Part shown: in pieces, positions 50,332 to 60,199 of the stretch
Numbering within the stretch: the first letter of the stretch is position 1
Layout of the letters: each line of letters opens with the position of its first letter
Source of the DNA: Thalassobaculum_A sp040219615
GTDB lineage: Bacteria; Pseudomonadota; Alphaproteobacteria; Thalassobaculales; Thalassobaculaceae
Length of the DNA stretch: 64,000 nt
Assembly: GCF_040219615.1 (NCBI RefSeq)
Contig: NZ_JAVJSE010000014.1
Location: 62,001 to 126,000, forward strand
Reading direction: 5' to 3'
Notes under the pieces: generated by a model
The model's input: the letters and a program-made list of their open reading frames with translations, nothing else
The model's database searches: none
What the model was told of the DNA's origin: nothing
Translations under genes and position numbers: made by a program

Positions 50332-50347
50332 CGCAGGTCTCTCCCCG

Positions 50348-52102
50348 TCATCGAACCGGTCCGACGACCGGTCCCTCGGCCCGGACGAGGCCACTGCCGC
50401 GTCCCGGCACCAGGCGCATCAACGCCTCAGCATATATAGCGATGCCCTGCATTTTCGTTAAGGTGCCGCGAATATCGCCGGCGGCGAAGGCGTCCAGCAG
50501 CGTCTCCAGCGAACCCAGCCCGCGCGGGAACCGGACCCGCTCGACCGCGGCGTCCGGCGCCAGGCCGATGGTCTGCCGGGTCAGCTGCATCGCCTCGGCA
50601 TAGCCGCCGAGGCCGTCGACCAGCCCGACCCGCTGGGCGTCCTCGCCGGTCCAGACCCGGCCGCGCGCGACCGCGTCGATCTCGCTGGTCGACAGCCCGC
50701 GGGCCTCGCCGACCTTGCCGGCGAAATCGGCGTAGATCGCATCCATGATGCGGCGCAGATGCTGGCGCTGGGCCGGGGTGAACGGCCGGGTGACGCTGAA
50801 CATTCCGGCGTTCTGGCCGATCTCGATCCGGTCGACGTTGACCGCGATGTCCTGCAGCAGCCCGGCGCCGCTGACCTTGCCGCCGACCGCCCCGATCGAC
50901 CCGGTCAGGGTCGCCGGATGCGCCAGGATGTGGTTGGCCGGCAGGGCCGCGAAATAGCCGCCGGATGCCGCCACGTCGGCGAAGCTGGCGACCACCGGCA
51001 GGCCCGCCCTGCGCAGGCGCTCGATATCGTGACGGATGGTGTCCGACGCGACGTAGCTTCCGCCGGGGCTGGAGATCCGCAGGATCACCGCCCGGACCGC
51101 GTCGTCTTCGAGCACTTCGTCCACCACCGCCGCGACGCCCTGCGAACCGGTCCCGAGCCGGCCGCCGAACCCACCGCCGCCGCCGCGGTCGATCTCGCCG
51201 TCGATATGGATGAGCGCGACCCGGGTGCCCTCGGCATTGGGACGGCCGGCGCTGGCGAGGTAGCGGGCGGCCGGGATCCCGGAACCGGTCGTCATGCCGG
51301 CCGCGGCCTCGGCGTCGGAAAGATAGCCGAGTTCGTCGACCAGCCCGTTGCTGCGCGCCTCGTTGGCCAGCAGCGGCCCGCGGTCGATCAGGGCCGCGAC
51401 GGCGGTGCCGCCCAGCCGGCGGGTGCTGGCGATGCCGCTCACCACCTGGCCGTACATCGAGTCGGCGACCCGCGAGAGGTTGTCGCGGACCGCCGGCGGC
51501 ATCGCGCTGTCGGTCAGCGTCGCCATCGCCCCCTTGAACTCGAAGCGCTGCTCGTACTCCGGCAGCAGGCCGGCCTTTTCCAGCAGGCCGCGCGCCATCG
51601 GCATCTCCATCGAGACCCCGGTGATGCCGAGCAGGCCGGACGGCTGCATCCAGATCCGGTCGAACGCGCTCGCCAGGTAGTAGGGGCCGATGCTGCCGCC
51701 TTCGTAGCTGTCGGCGAACGCCACCGCGGTCTTGCCGGCGGCCCTGAAGCGGAACACCGCGGCCCGCAGCTCCTGGGTCTGCGCCAGGCCGAGCTCCGCC
51801 CCGGACAGGTCGAACACCGCCGCCGCCACCCGCGGGTCGGCGGTCGCCCGGTCGAGGGCGTCCACCAGGTCGACCAGGCCGAGGCCGGCCTCCTCGGGGA
51901 ACAGCTCGGCCAGCGGGTCGAGCGGCGAGCCCTCGTCGAGCGATCCGGACAGCGCGACCGTAAGCACGATCCGGTCCGGCAGCGGCTCGGGGTCGTCGAA
52001 GGTGTCGATCCACCACCACAGGGCACCGCCCGAGGCCAGCAGCACGACCAGCGACAGGGCCCCGACGGTGGCGAGCAGGCCGACCAGGAAGCGGCGAATC
52101 AT
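50348..52102 (-). CDS. sppA: Signal peptide peptidase SppA (long, 67K type)
   Basis: 584 residues. One N-terminal membrane helix (about 5-32), then two tandem S49 domains. The dyad residues are K190 (RFEFKGAMATLTDSAM) in the first half and S380 (VAASGGYFAALPAN) in the second, close to the spacing of the E. coli K209/S409 pair. It cleaves leftover signal peptides in the inner membrane. A Gly-rich insert (GGGGGFGGRLGTGS) occurs near residue 310. It is upstream of the FliL-like secreted protein on the same strand. Confidence 0.93.
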   Translation of the reverse strand: MIRRFLVGLLATVGALSLVVLLASGGALWWWIDTFDDPEPLPDRIVLTVALSGSLDEGSPLDPLAELFPEEAGLGLVDLVDALDRATADPRVAAAVFDLSGAELGLAQTQELRAAVFRFRAAGKTAVAFADSYEGGSIGPYYLASAFDRIWMQPSGLLGITGVSMEMPMARGLLEKAGLLPEYEQRFEFKGAMATLTDSAMPPAVRDNLSRVADSMYGQVVSGIASTRRLGGTAVAALIDRGPLLANEARSNGLVDELGYLSDAEAAAGMTTGSGIPAARYLASAGRPNAEGTRVALIHIDGEIDRGGGGGFGGRLGTGSQGVAAVVDEVLEDDAVRAVILRISSPGGSYVASDTIRHDIERLRRAGLPVVASFADVAASGGYFAALPANHILAHPATLTGSIGAVGGKVSGAGLLQDIAVNVDRIEIGQNAGMFSVTRPFTPAQRQHLRRIMDAIYADFAGKVGEARGLSTSEIDAVARGRVWTGEDAQRVGLVDGLGGYAEAMQLTRQTIGLAPDAAVERVRFPRGLGSLETLLDAFAAGDIRGTLTKMQGIAIYAEALMRLVPGRGSGLVRAEGPVVGPVR

Positions 52103-52195
52103 GGAACGTCCGGCGTGTTGGTGAAGACGCGCGGAGTCTAGCGGCGACGCCCGGCGTTGTCGAACCGGGCGGGGCGGTCGGGGATCGGCGCCGGC

Positions 52196-53290
<1,095 letters not shown>

Positions 53291-53310
53291 GGCGGCGTCT
53301 CCCGCGGCGG

Positions 53311-54123
53311 TCAGACCACCGAGATGTCGGGGGCGTCGACCGCCTTCATGCCGACGATGTTGTAGCCGCAGTCGACATGGTGGACCTCGCCGGTCACGCC
53401 GCCCGACAGGTCGGAGACCAGGTACAGGCCGGCCCCGCCGACATCCTCCAGCGTGACGTTGCGGCGCAGCGGCGAGTTGTACTGGTTCCACTTCAGGATG
53501 TAGCGGAAGTCGCCGATGCCGGATGCCGCCAGGGTCTTCATGGGCCCGGCCGACAACCCGTTGACCCGCACGCCCTGGCCGCCGAGGTCGACCGCCAGGT
53601 AGCGCACGCTGGCCTCCAGCGCCGCCTTGGCCACGCCCATGACGTTGTAGTGCGGCATCACCCGCTCGGCCCCGTAATAGGTCAGGGTCAGCAGGCTGCC
53701 GCCGTTCGGCATCAGGTCGGCGGCGCGCTTGGCGACGGCGGTGAACGAGTAGCAGGAGATGTCGAGGGTGCGCAGGAAGTTGTCGCGCGACGTGGCGACG
53801 TACTTTCCCTTCAGCTCCTCCTTGTCGGAGTAGGCGATGGCGTGCACCACGAAGTCGAGGCCGCCCCAGGCGGCGCCGACCCTCTCGAACACCCGGTCGA
53901 TGCTGCCGTCCTCGGTGACGTCGCACGGCTCGACCAGCGACGAGCCGACCTGTTCCGCCAGCGGGCGCACGCGCTTCTCCAGCGCCTCACCCTGATAGGT
54001 GAAGGCAAGCTGCGCGCCCTGGTCGGCGGCAGCCTTGGCGATTCCCCAGGCGATGGACCGGTCGTTGGCCACCCCCATGATAAGACCCCGTTTGCCCGCC
54101 ATGATGCGGGGATCGTCGGCCAT
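53311..54123 (-). CDS. fabI: Enoyl-[acyl-carrier-protein] reductase (NADH)
   Basis: 270 residues of the SDR fold, FabI group. NAD site GLIMGVANDRSIAWGIAKA, the catalytic Tyr and Lys in LTYYGAERVMPHYNVMGVAKAALEASVRY, and the substrate loop RVNGLSAGPMKTLAASGIGDF. It makes the last reduction of each fatty acid elongation cycle. AroC follows by 20 bp. Upstream lies the foreign-looking phosphoramidate operon, with 103 bp in between. Confidence 0.96.
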   Translation of the reverse strand: MADDPRIMAGKRGLIMGVANDRSIAWGIAKAAADQGAQLAFTYQGEALEKRVRPLAEQVGSSLVEPCDVTEDGSIDRVFERVGAAWGGLDFVVHAIAYSDKEELKGKYVATSRDNFLRTLDISCYSFTAVAKRAADLMPNGGSLLTLTYYGAERVMPHYNVMGVAKAALEASVRYLAVDLGGQGVRVNGLSAGPMKTLAASGIGDFRYILKWNQYNSPLRRNVTLEDVGGAGLYLVSDLSGGVTGEVHHVDCGYNIVGMKAVDAPDISVV

Positions 54124-54226
54124 CCTGTCCTCTGCGCGCCCGATTGTTCAATAACTGCCGCATCCTACACGAACACCGGGGGTGGGCAAGCGAGCGGGAC
54201 GTGCGGGCCCGCCGCGATCGTGGCGA

Positions 54227-55543
54227 TCAGCCGTCGACCGGGCGTTCGGCGTTCGCGTACCAGCGGTCTCGCATCTCCTGCAACTGCTCGGGCAGGAAAT
54301 GCGCCTCCATGAACGCCGTGTTGATCATTCCTTCCGCCAGCGAGCGGGGAACCCTGATCCGCTTCGCGAGCGTGCGGATCTGATCGCTCAGCGCCGGATG
54401 GCTGGTCACCCGGAAATCGCTGGGCGGCTGGCATCCGCTCGTATCGACGGACAGCACATCCCGGAGGATCTCCGGCAGGATGGCTTCCATCTCGCGGAGG
54501 CGGAACAGCATGAGCGTGACGTTGTCCCGAAATCCGATGAAATATCCGCGCTCCTGCTGGCGTATCTGGTAGGCGGCGATCGGTAGCCCGAAGGCGTGCT
54601 CGTAGTTCAGACGGAAGTACCCGGCCAGGTCTTCGAAAGTCTGCGCGTCGAGCGTGCCCTGGACGTTGGTACAGACCGCGTCCGCGTCGTCGTCCGGGAT
54701 CGTCGCCCAGGAAACCGGCGCGCCGGCGCTCTTCTCCTGCATCCGGGACCTCAGGGATTTCCTGACGAGGGTGTAGGTCAGAGCCTGGACCGGGTCGTGG
54801 AGGTTGCCGGCCACCACGAACCGCATGACGGTGTGGGCGCTCAGATGGGAAAATGTCTGCCAGGCCATCGCCCGGTCTGGCCGCTGGAGCGGCACCGTCC
54901 GCTCTTTCCGGAACTTGTGCGTTTCAAGCAGAAAGCAACTCAGACCGCGCTGTTGCAGATGCAGTACGTAGTTCCGAAGCTGCCATGTGCCGGACGAATT
55001 CGGACAGACAACCAGCCAGTGCGGGATATGCCGCCGTCGCGCCACGAGGTGATCGACGCGGGCCGTCAACTCGGCAACGTCGTCGACCATCAGGTAGCGG
55101 TGGTAGGCAGGATCCCCGGCGGCGGGCTTGCCGGCGTCCAAGAGCCCCAGATAGGTGATCGACAGAAGATGCTGGACGATCTGGTTTTCGGGGTTTCGAC
55201 GATAGGCTTCGCGCAGATAGAAGGCGTTCCGCTCCATGTCGGTGCCTTCGGCCTGATCGCGGTTCTTGATCTCCGCCAACAGTTTCTTGAAGTCGACTGA
55301 TCCCAGCCGCTCGACCGCATCGGCATTGCAGTCGTTGCTCCGCCATTTCTCGCGGATTTCCTCCAGGCTTTCGCTCAGCCCATCGGTTGCTCCGCGCCGC
55401 CCGGCCTCCATGAGGGCGCTGACGGCGTGCGCCCATTCGCCCAGTCCCAGGAAGAACGCCGCCCGCTCGCGGGGCACTTCCGGTCCCGGTGCGATGTCTT
55501 CGAGGAAGGGATGCCTGAGTGGGATCTTGTTTCTGACGTTCAT
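54227..55543 (-). CDS. Capsule-synthesis/sulfotransferase-like protein at the end of the phosphoramidate operon
   Basis: 438 residues. The middle has a P-loop-like start, HWLVVCPNSSGTWQLRNYVLHLQQ, that resembles a sulfotransferase or the 'putative capsular polysaccharide synthesis' fold. A later stretch, YFRLNYEHAFGLPIAAYQIRQQERGYFIGFRDNVTLMLFRLREMEAILPEIL, matches the order of that family (FDIDVY...GY...L.LR.EDL). The N-terminal 170 residues form a helical repeat-like part with unknown role. It is the last gene of the operon that starts at 60780. A transferase that moves a phosphoramidate group, a sulfo group or a sugar to the glycan would fit. Confidence 0.55.
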   Translation of the reverse strand: MNVRNKIPLRHPFLEDIAPGPEVPRERAAFFLGLGEWAHAVSALMEAGRRGATDGLSESLEEIREKWRSNDCNADAVERLGSVDFKKLLAEIKNRDQAEGTDMERNAFYLREAYRRNPENQIVQHLLSITYLGLLDAGKPAAGDPAYHRYLMVDDVAELTARVDHLVARRRHIPHWLVVCPNSSGTWQLRNYVLHLQQRGLSCFLLETHKFRKERTVPLQRPDRAMAWQTFSHLSAHTVMRFVVAGNLHDPVQALTYTLVRKSLRSRMQEKSAGAPVSWATIPDDDADAVCTNVQGTLDAQTFEDLAGYFRLNYEHAFGLPIAAYQIRQQERGYFIGFRDNVTLMLFRLREMEAILPEILRDVLSVDTSGCQPPSDFRVTSHPALSDQIRTLAKRIRVPRSLAEGMINTAFMEAHFLPEQLQEMRDRWYANAERPVDG

Positions 55544-55585
55544 GATGCCGAAGAACTGGTGCCGGAGGCCGTTGCGGCCGGGTCG

Positions 55586-56368
55586 CTAGAGACGTTGGAT
55601 CAACCAGATCCGCGTGCGGTACTGGCAATCGAGAAACGGGTGGTCCGCGAGGTGCTTCTCGACGAAGTCGATGAAGGCGGCGAAGCGCTCGGGCCCGGCC
55701 TGCACCTGCACGTCGTTCACCGAGCGCCAGGCACCGATATAGCGTTCGCGGCTCATCCGCTCGACGTGGAAGCACTCGGCGTAGACCGGGTCGGCCCAGC
55801 CCTCGGCATCCATGAAACGGGCGACCAGGCCGTCGGTGAAGGCCGAGTTGCCGGACGAGACGCGCTTCATGTCCGGCACCAGCCGCTTCAACTCGGCTTC
55901 GAACTCCAGCAGCAGCGGGCTGCGGTCCAGGTAACGGGTGTTCCACAGCGCGGCGAACCAGCCCTCGGGGCGCAGGACCCGGCGGAACTCGGCGAGCGCG
56001 GTATCGAAATCCGCCCAGTGAAACGACGACGCCATGGTCAGCAGGTCGGTCGACGCATCGGCCAGGCCGGTGCGCTCCGCCGAACCGGCCTTCCACTCGA
56101 TCGGCAAGCCCGTCGACGTCTCGCGGCCTGCCTGCCGCATCTCGTCGTTCGGCTCGACGGCGGTCACCCGGCGAAATCCGGCTTCCTGCACCTGCCGGCT
56201 CCAGATGCCGGTGCCGGCCCCGACGTCGGCGGCGTCGAGCTCGGCAGCCGGACGGTCGATCGCGCCGAGGATCAGGCGGATCGCATGGGGGCTGTAGCCC
56301 GGTCGATGCGACGCGTAGGACGAGGCCAGTCCGGAGAAGTCTCCATGCACCAGATTTCCGCGTGACAT
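55586..56368 (-). CDS. Class I SAM methyltransferase of the phosphoramidate operon
   Basis: 260 residues. Methyltransferase_11-type domain: LDAADVGAGTGIWSRQVQEAGF (motif I around residues 46-67), VTAVEPNDEMRQ, LTMASSFHWADFDTALAEFRRVLRPEGWFAALWNTRY. In the MeOPN pathway of Campylobacter the methyltransferases Cj1419 and Cj1420 methylate the phosphoramidate; this gene takes the same place in the operon. The start at 56368 lies 7 bp after the cytidylyltransferase stop (56376); the longer option at 56389 overlaps it. A single methyltransferase is present here rather than two. Confidence 0.8.
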   Translation of the reverse strand: MSRGNLVHGDFSGLASSYASHRPGYSPHAIRLILGAIDRPAAELDAADVGAGTGIWSRQVQEAGFRRVTAVEPNDEMRQAGRETSTGLPIEWKAGSAERTGLADASTDLLTMASSFHWADFDTALAEFRRVLRPEGWFAALWNTRYLDRSPLLLEFEAELKRLVPDMKRVSSGNSAFTDGLVARFMDAEGWADPVYAECFHVERMSRERYIGAWRSVNDVQVQAGPERFAAFIDFVEKHLADHPFLDCQYRTRIWLIQRL

Positions 56369-56375
56369 CGCCCGA

Positions 56376-57146
56376 TCACCGCCAGTCATGTGCCCAGGGA
56401 CCCGAATGTGCCGCGGCGCCCACCATGCTCTCGTAATAGGCCAGGTCCGACTCCGAGTCGACCTCCACCCAACCGCCCTCGACCGGTACCCCGCGAACCT
56501 CGTGGCCGTCGGCGATCAGCCGGCGCAGCAGCCCGGTCATGTCCAGCCGGTCGGTTGCGGCATCGCCGAGCCCGTCCAGATAGCCGCTGACGGCCTGCCA
56601 CCCGGCGACCGTGAACTTCAGCAGTCCCATGAACTGCCCCTCGACCTCGTACATGCTGTTCGGCCGGTCGCCGATCTCGACGACCCGCCCGCCCTCGACC
56701 CGGAAGGTTTCGGCATCCTCGAGCGGCGCCTCGAAGCGGCCGCGCCACAGCGCGGCCCACTGCCGGTCGTAGGTGATGGCGATGTCGCCTGGGGCGGCGG
56801 CGAGCCGCTCGACCGCCGACGGTCGGAAGGCGATGTCGGAATACGAGATCAGGCTGTCGCGTTCGCCGAGCCACGGTGCCGCGAAGGTCAACGACCGCAC
56901 CATGTTGGTCGTCTCCCAGCGGGGATTGACGAACGGCACCTCGATCTCACGGGCCAGCCGCTCGGCACGGTAGCCGCCGACGGCGGCGATCGTGTCGACG
57001 CCGGCGCGCTGGAACGCCGAGCGCTGCCAGTCCAGCAGCGGTCGGCCGGCCAGCGGCACCAGGCATTTCGGCCGATCGGCGGTGGCGTCGCGCATGCGGC
57101 TTCCGCGGCCGGCGGCCAGGATCAGGGCACGGTAGGGGCTGCTCAT
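56376..57146 (-). CDS. Nucleotidyltransferase, predicted CTP:phosphoglutamine cytidylyltransferase (Cj1416-like)
   Basis: 256 residues of the NTP_transferase/GT-A fold. The nucleotide loop is LILAAGRGSRM, with PKCLVPLAGRPLLDWQ (Lys) following; the metal Asp lies in SLISYSDIAF, and a late VDSESDLAYYESM helix closes the domain. Stand-alone cytidylyltransferases of this size are found next to a glutamine amidotransferase and a PEP-synthase-like kinase in the Campylobacter MeOPN operon, where Cj1416 makes CDP-L-glutamine from L-glutamine phosphate and CTP. The ATG at 57146 overlaps the amidotransferase stop (ATGA). By sequence alone a sugar-phosphate specificity cannot be ruled out; the context decides. 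Confidence 0.82.
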   Translation of the reverse strand: MSSPYRALILAAGRGSRMRDATADRPKCLVPLAGRPLLDWQRSAFQRAGVDTIAAVGGYRAERLAREIEVPFVNPRWETTNMVRSLTFAAPWLGERDSLISYSDIAFRPSAVERLAAAPGDIAITYDRQWAALWRGRFEAPLEDAETFRVEGGRVVEIGDRPNSMYEVEGQFMGLLKFTVAGWQAVSGYLDGLGDAATDRLDMTGLLRRLIADGHEVRGVPVEGGWVEVDSESDLAYYESMVGAAAHSGPWAHDWR

Positions 57147-57784
57147 GGGACTCGCTTCGACTCCAGACGATGGCGGAACAGGGCGACGTCGGCGGCGGCC
57201 GGCGCCGGCTCCCGCTCGGGATGCCACATGACGGCGGTGCAGCGCCCGTCGGCGGAGCGGGCGGCCTCGACCGTCCGGTCCTCGCCGACCGCCAGAGCCG
57301 ACCAGCCCGCCGGAAGGCCGTCTCCCGGCACCGCGAACCCGTGGAACGAGTTGACGTCGAGCCGACCGCCGCCGGTCCAGCCCCAGTCGGTGTCCGACAG
57401 GCAGCGGACCGGGTGTCTGGTGGCGACATGGACGCCTCGGTCGGTTCGGACCACCTGTCCGCCCTCGGCGGCGACCATCATCTGGAACCCCCGGCAGACT
57501 CCGATGACCGGCAGGCCGTGCCGGGCGGCGTAGGTCAGGCAGTCGCTCTCGGTCCGGTCGCGGTCGGGCTCGGTCCCGAGGTCGTTGCCGCCGGTCAGCA
57601 GCAGGCCTTCGACGGCAAGCGCTTCCAGCAGGCGCGCCGCGTGTTCCGGCAGGTTCGGGATCGGCACGATCACCACGTCCGGCCAGACCGCCGTGAGGAA
57701 ACGATACCAGTCGCTGGCCAGGGCGTCGCGCCGCTCGCCGTGCTCCGGGTCGTAGACGATCCGCTGCGTAATGCCGATGCGCAT
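57143..57784 (-). CDS. Class I glutamine amidotransferase, predicted gamma-glutamyl-CDP-amidate hydrolase (Cj1417-like)
   Basis: 213 residues. The nucleophile C97 lies in PVIGVCRGFQMM, and H188/E190 in MWHPEREP complete the triad. The N-terminus RIGITQRIVYDPEHGERRDALASDWYRFL and the loop LLTGGNDLG resemble gamma-glutamyl-GABA hydrolase/PuuD. In the MeOPN pathway Cj1417 removes glutamate from CDP-L-glutamine to give cytidine diphosphoramidate. The stop of this gene overlaps the next start (ATGA); its own start lies 12 bp after the kinase stop. So it is in the middle of a coupled set. Confidence 0.83.
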   Translation of the reverse strand: MRIGITQRIVYDPEHGERRDALASDWYRFLTAVWPDVVIVPIPNLPEHAARLLEALAVEGLLLTGGNDLGTEPDRDRTESDCLTYAARHGLPVIGVCRGFQMMVAAEGGQVVRTDRGVHVATRHPVRCLSDTDWGWTGGGRLDVNSFHGFAVPGDGLPAGWSALAVGEDRTVEAARSADGRCTAVMWHPEREPAPAAADVALFRHRLESKRVP

Positions 57785-57796
57785 GAAGCCACCGGG

Positions 57797-60199
57797 TCAG
57801 TGCAGGAAGAAGTGGCGGTTCGCCGCGTCGATCTCGACGCTTCGGGCGCGCACCACCTGGTCGAACAGTACCTCGCCGCAGCCGATGACGGCGGGGATGC
57901 CGAACTCGGCGCAGCGGATCGCCATGTGCGAGTTCGCGCCGCCGTATTTCGTCACGAGCCCGGCGATGCCGTGCGTGAAGATCCAGTCGAAGCCGGGGTC
58001 GGCGCTCTCGATGCAGACGACGGCACCGGCGATCGGCGATGAGGTGTCGCTCTGCGGGTCGAGGCGCACGAGCGGCCCGGCGGCCCGACCCTTGGTGACG
58101 TAGTTCGGTTCGGTGCGCTGCTGCGGTGCGATGTAGACCTCCTCGACCGACCGCAGGATGAAGCTGAGGTGCAGCGATGCGGCGCATTGATGGGACCGGC
58201 GCGCCTGTTCGACCCGGTCGCGCAGGGAGAAGCCCTCGCGCTCGGGGTGACGGCCGGCGACCTGATCCAGAAGCGGGACGACGTCCAGGTGGCTCAGGTC
58301 GTCCCGGCTGAGGCCGTTGTCTTCGGCCCAGGCCGCCAGCAGCTCCAATGCATCCGAGATGTTGCGCGAGAACACGAACTTGCCGAGTTCCCGGCCGGCG
58401 ACCGCCTTGCGTGCATAAGCCAGCAGCGCCTCGGCGTCCCGGAGGTCCAGCCCGGCTTCGCCGATCAGTAGCCCGATCGACCGCCGTTCCGCCGGGGCCA
58501 GGGTGAAGCCGTCGACCACGTCGACCTGCGGCAGGTGGCTCCCGGCGAACAGGTCGGCGCGCCGGTCGTAGCGCGACGACAGCACGTCGTAGGTGCCCGG
58601 CCGCAGGTGACCGAAGCGCGCGAAGAACACATCGGCGGTCATCCGGCCGCGGGCCACGTCCCGCATGGCGTCGATCAGGTCGCCGGCCACCGTGCGGATC
58701 GAGCGCTTGAACGCCGCCAGGCGATCGGGCGACAGCGCATCGCGCTCGACCAGCGACCGCAGCAGGGCCTCGGCCAGGAACCCGTGCCGGGCCATGACGG
58801 AGAATGCCGGGGTTCCGAGCTGGCGGGCCTCCTCGAGCAGCCGTCGGGCAGCCGCCAGCTTTCGCAGCGGCGGCACCGCGAGGGTCTCGAACACCGACGG
58901 TCTGCTCTGCTGGCGGGCCGCCAGCACGGCGATCTGCCGGTCGGCGGCCTGCAGCGTCCCGGCGTCGCCGTTGCCGACCATCCGGTTCATGTGGTGGCGA
59001 TACGCCTCGAGGATCGCCTGCCGGTCGTCCGCGTCGAGGGCGTCGCCATAGGCGGCTTCCAGGAACTGCCCGGACCGGAAGTCGATCCCGGTCGGCATGA
59101 CCTCGAACTCGACCTTGTCGTGAAGCTCCGGCCGGTCGGCCAGGCGGTCCAGCGCGGCGTCGACCAGGCGCGCGGCCCGGTCGTCGTCCAGGTCGGCGGG
59201 CAGGAACGAGTTGAACGAGTTCCGCACGTCGATGTAGGGCCGGCCGGCCAGCTCGACCATCAGATGCTCGCCGACCATCGGGCGATACCCCATCGACGCC
59301 CGGGCGGCCGCCCACACCTCGTCGGTGATCAGATGCCGGTACAGCGACAGCGCCAGCCCCCTCGGGGCAGAGCCGATCATCTCGGCCGGATTCCAGTCGG
59401 TCATCGTCCCGAGGATTCCCCGGCCGCCCAATACCTCGGGACGCGGGCCCAGCCGGTCGGCCAGGTAGCCGGCGATGCCGTGCAGGGCCGCGTCGACCCG
59501 CAGCACCAGTCCGTGGTCCCAGCTCGAGTGGGAGGTGATCTGCCGCACCTGGAACAGATACACCGTGCCGTCGCGGCCGAGCGCGAACTCGATGTCGAGG
59601 GGAACCCGGCCGAACACGCCCTCGAGGTTGCGGATCAGCCGGAGCACGCGCCGCATGCGGATCGACGCCAGGTCGGCCTCGCCGACGTCCCGATGCAGCC
59701 GCAGCGACTTGTTGATCCGCAGGCCGGCCGTCACCGCGTCGGTCTCGCCGCTCTCGTCGTCGTACTCGATGGTGTAGTAGGGGCTGCCGTCGTCGAGCCC
59801 GTGGGTCATCGCCACACCGCTGATCGCCACATCCGTGACCATCTGCTGGACCAGGACCTGGTCCTCGGAATGGCGGGCGTCGTAGGAGGCGATGACGGAT
59901 TCCACGGCCTCGCGTATCGCCGGCCGGTCGTCGACGGCGACGTGCAGAACGCTGGCGAAGGCGCCGGCCATGGACGAGGTATCGGAGTCCTCGCGCAGGG
60001 CGCTCGACCGCACCGCCACGGCAGTGCCGCCGAACCGCCCGGCGATCGCATCGGCGAGGGCGTCGGACCGATCTTCCCAGTCGCCGACGGTGAAGTACAG
60101 GAACGCCGGGATCTGGAAGTAGCCCTGGTGCGGGCCCAGCCGCTCCAGGGTCTCGGCCTTGGTCCCGAGGAGCTTGGTTCGGCTGATCTGCACGATCAT
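57797..60199 (-). CDS. PEP-synthase-like enzyme, predicted L-glutamine kinase (Cj1418-like)
   Basis: 800 residues. The N-terminal ATP-grasp-like region has TAVAVRSSALREDSDTSSMAGAFASVL (PPDK_N pattern) and later DIEFALGRDGTVYLFQVRQIT. The C-terminal phosphohistidine domain has KYGGANSHMAIRCAEFGIPAVIG with the catalytic H758. It lacks the large C-terminal PEP/pyruvate-binding TIM barrel of true PEP synthase or PPDK. That is also the architecture of Cj1418, which phosphorylates the amide of L-glutamine with ATP, giving AMP and phosphate. The start ATG at 60199 overlaps the upstream kinase stop (ATGA). Confidence 0.85.
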   Translation of the reverse strand: MIVQISRTKLLGTKAETLERLGPHQGYFQIPAFLYFTVGDWEDRSDALADAIAGRFGGTAVAVRSSALREDSDTSSMAGAFASVLHVAVDDRPAIREAVESVIASYDARHSEDQVLVQQMVTDVAISGVAMTHGLDDGSPYYTIEYDDESGETDAVTAGLRINKSLRLHRDVGEADLASIRMRRVLRLIRNLEGVFGRVPLDIEFALGRDGTVYLFQVRQITSHSSWDHGLVLRVDAALHGIAGYLADRLGPRPEVLGGRGILGTMTDWNPAEMIGSAPRGLALSLYRHLITDEVWAAARASMGYRPMVGEHLMVELAGRPYIDVRNSFNSFLPADLDDDRAARLVDAALDRLADRPELHDKVEFEVMPTGIDFRSGQFLEAAYGDALDADDRQAILEAYRHHMNRMVGNGDAGTLQAADRQIAVLAARQQSRPSVFETLAVPPLRKLAAARRLLEEARQLGTPAFSVMARHGFLAEALLRSLVERDALSPDRLAAFKRSIRTVAGDLIDAMRDVARGRMTADVFFARFGHLRPGTYDVLSSRYDRRADLFAGSHLPQVDVVDGFTLAPAERRSIGLLIGEAGLDLRDAEALLAYARKAVAGRELGKFVFSRNISDALELLAAWAEDNGLSRDDLSHLDVVPLLDQVAGRHPEREGFSLRDRVEQARRSHQCAASLHLSFILRSVEEVYIAPQQRTEPNYVTKGRAAGPLVRLDPQSDTSSPIAGAVVCIESADPGFDWIFTHGIAGLVTKYGGANSHMAIRCAEFGIPAVIGCGEVLFDQVVRARSVEIDAANRHFFLH

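Noticed and set aside
57797..60199. True PEP synthase or pyruvate phosphate dikinase
   Set aside because: The C-terminal PEP/pyruvate-binding barrel is missing: the protein ends about 40 residues after the phosphohistidine motif.
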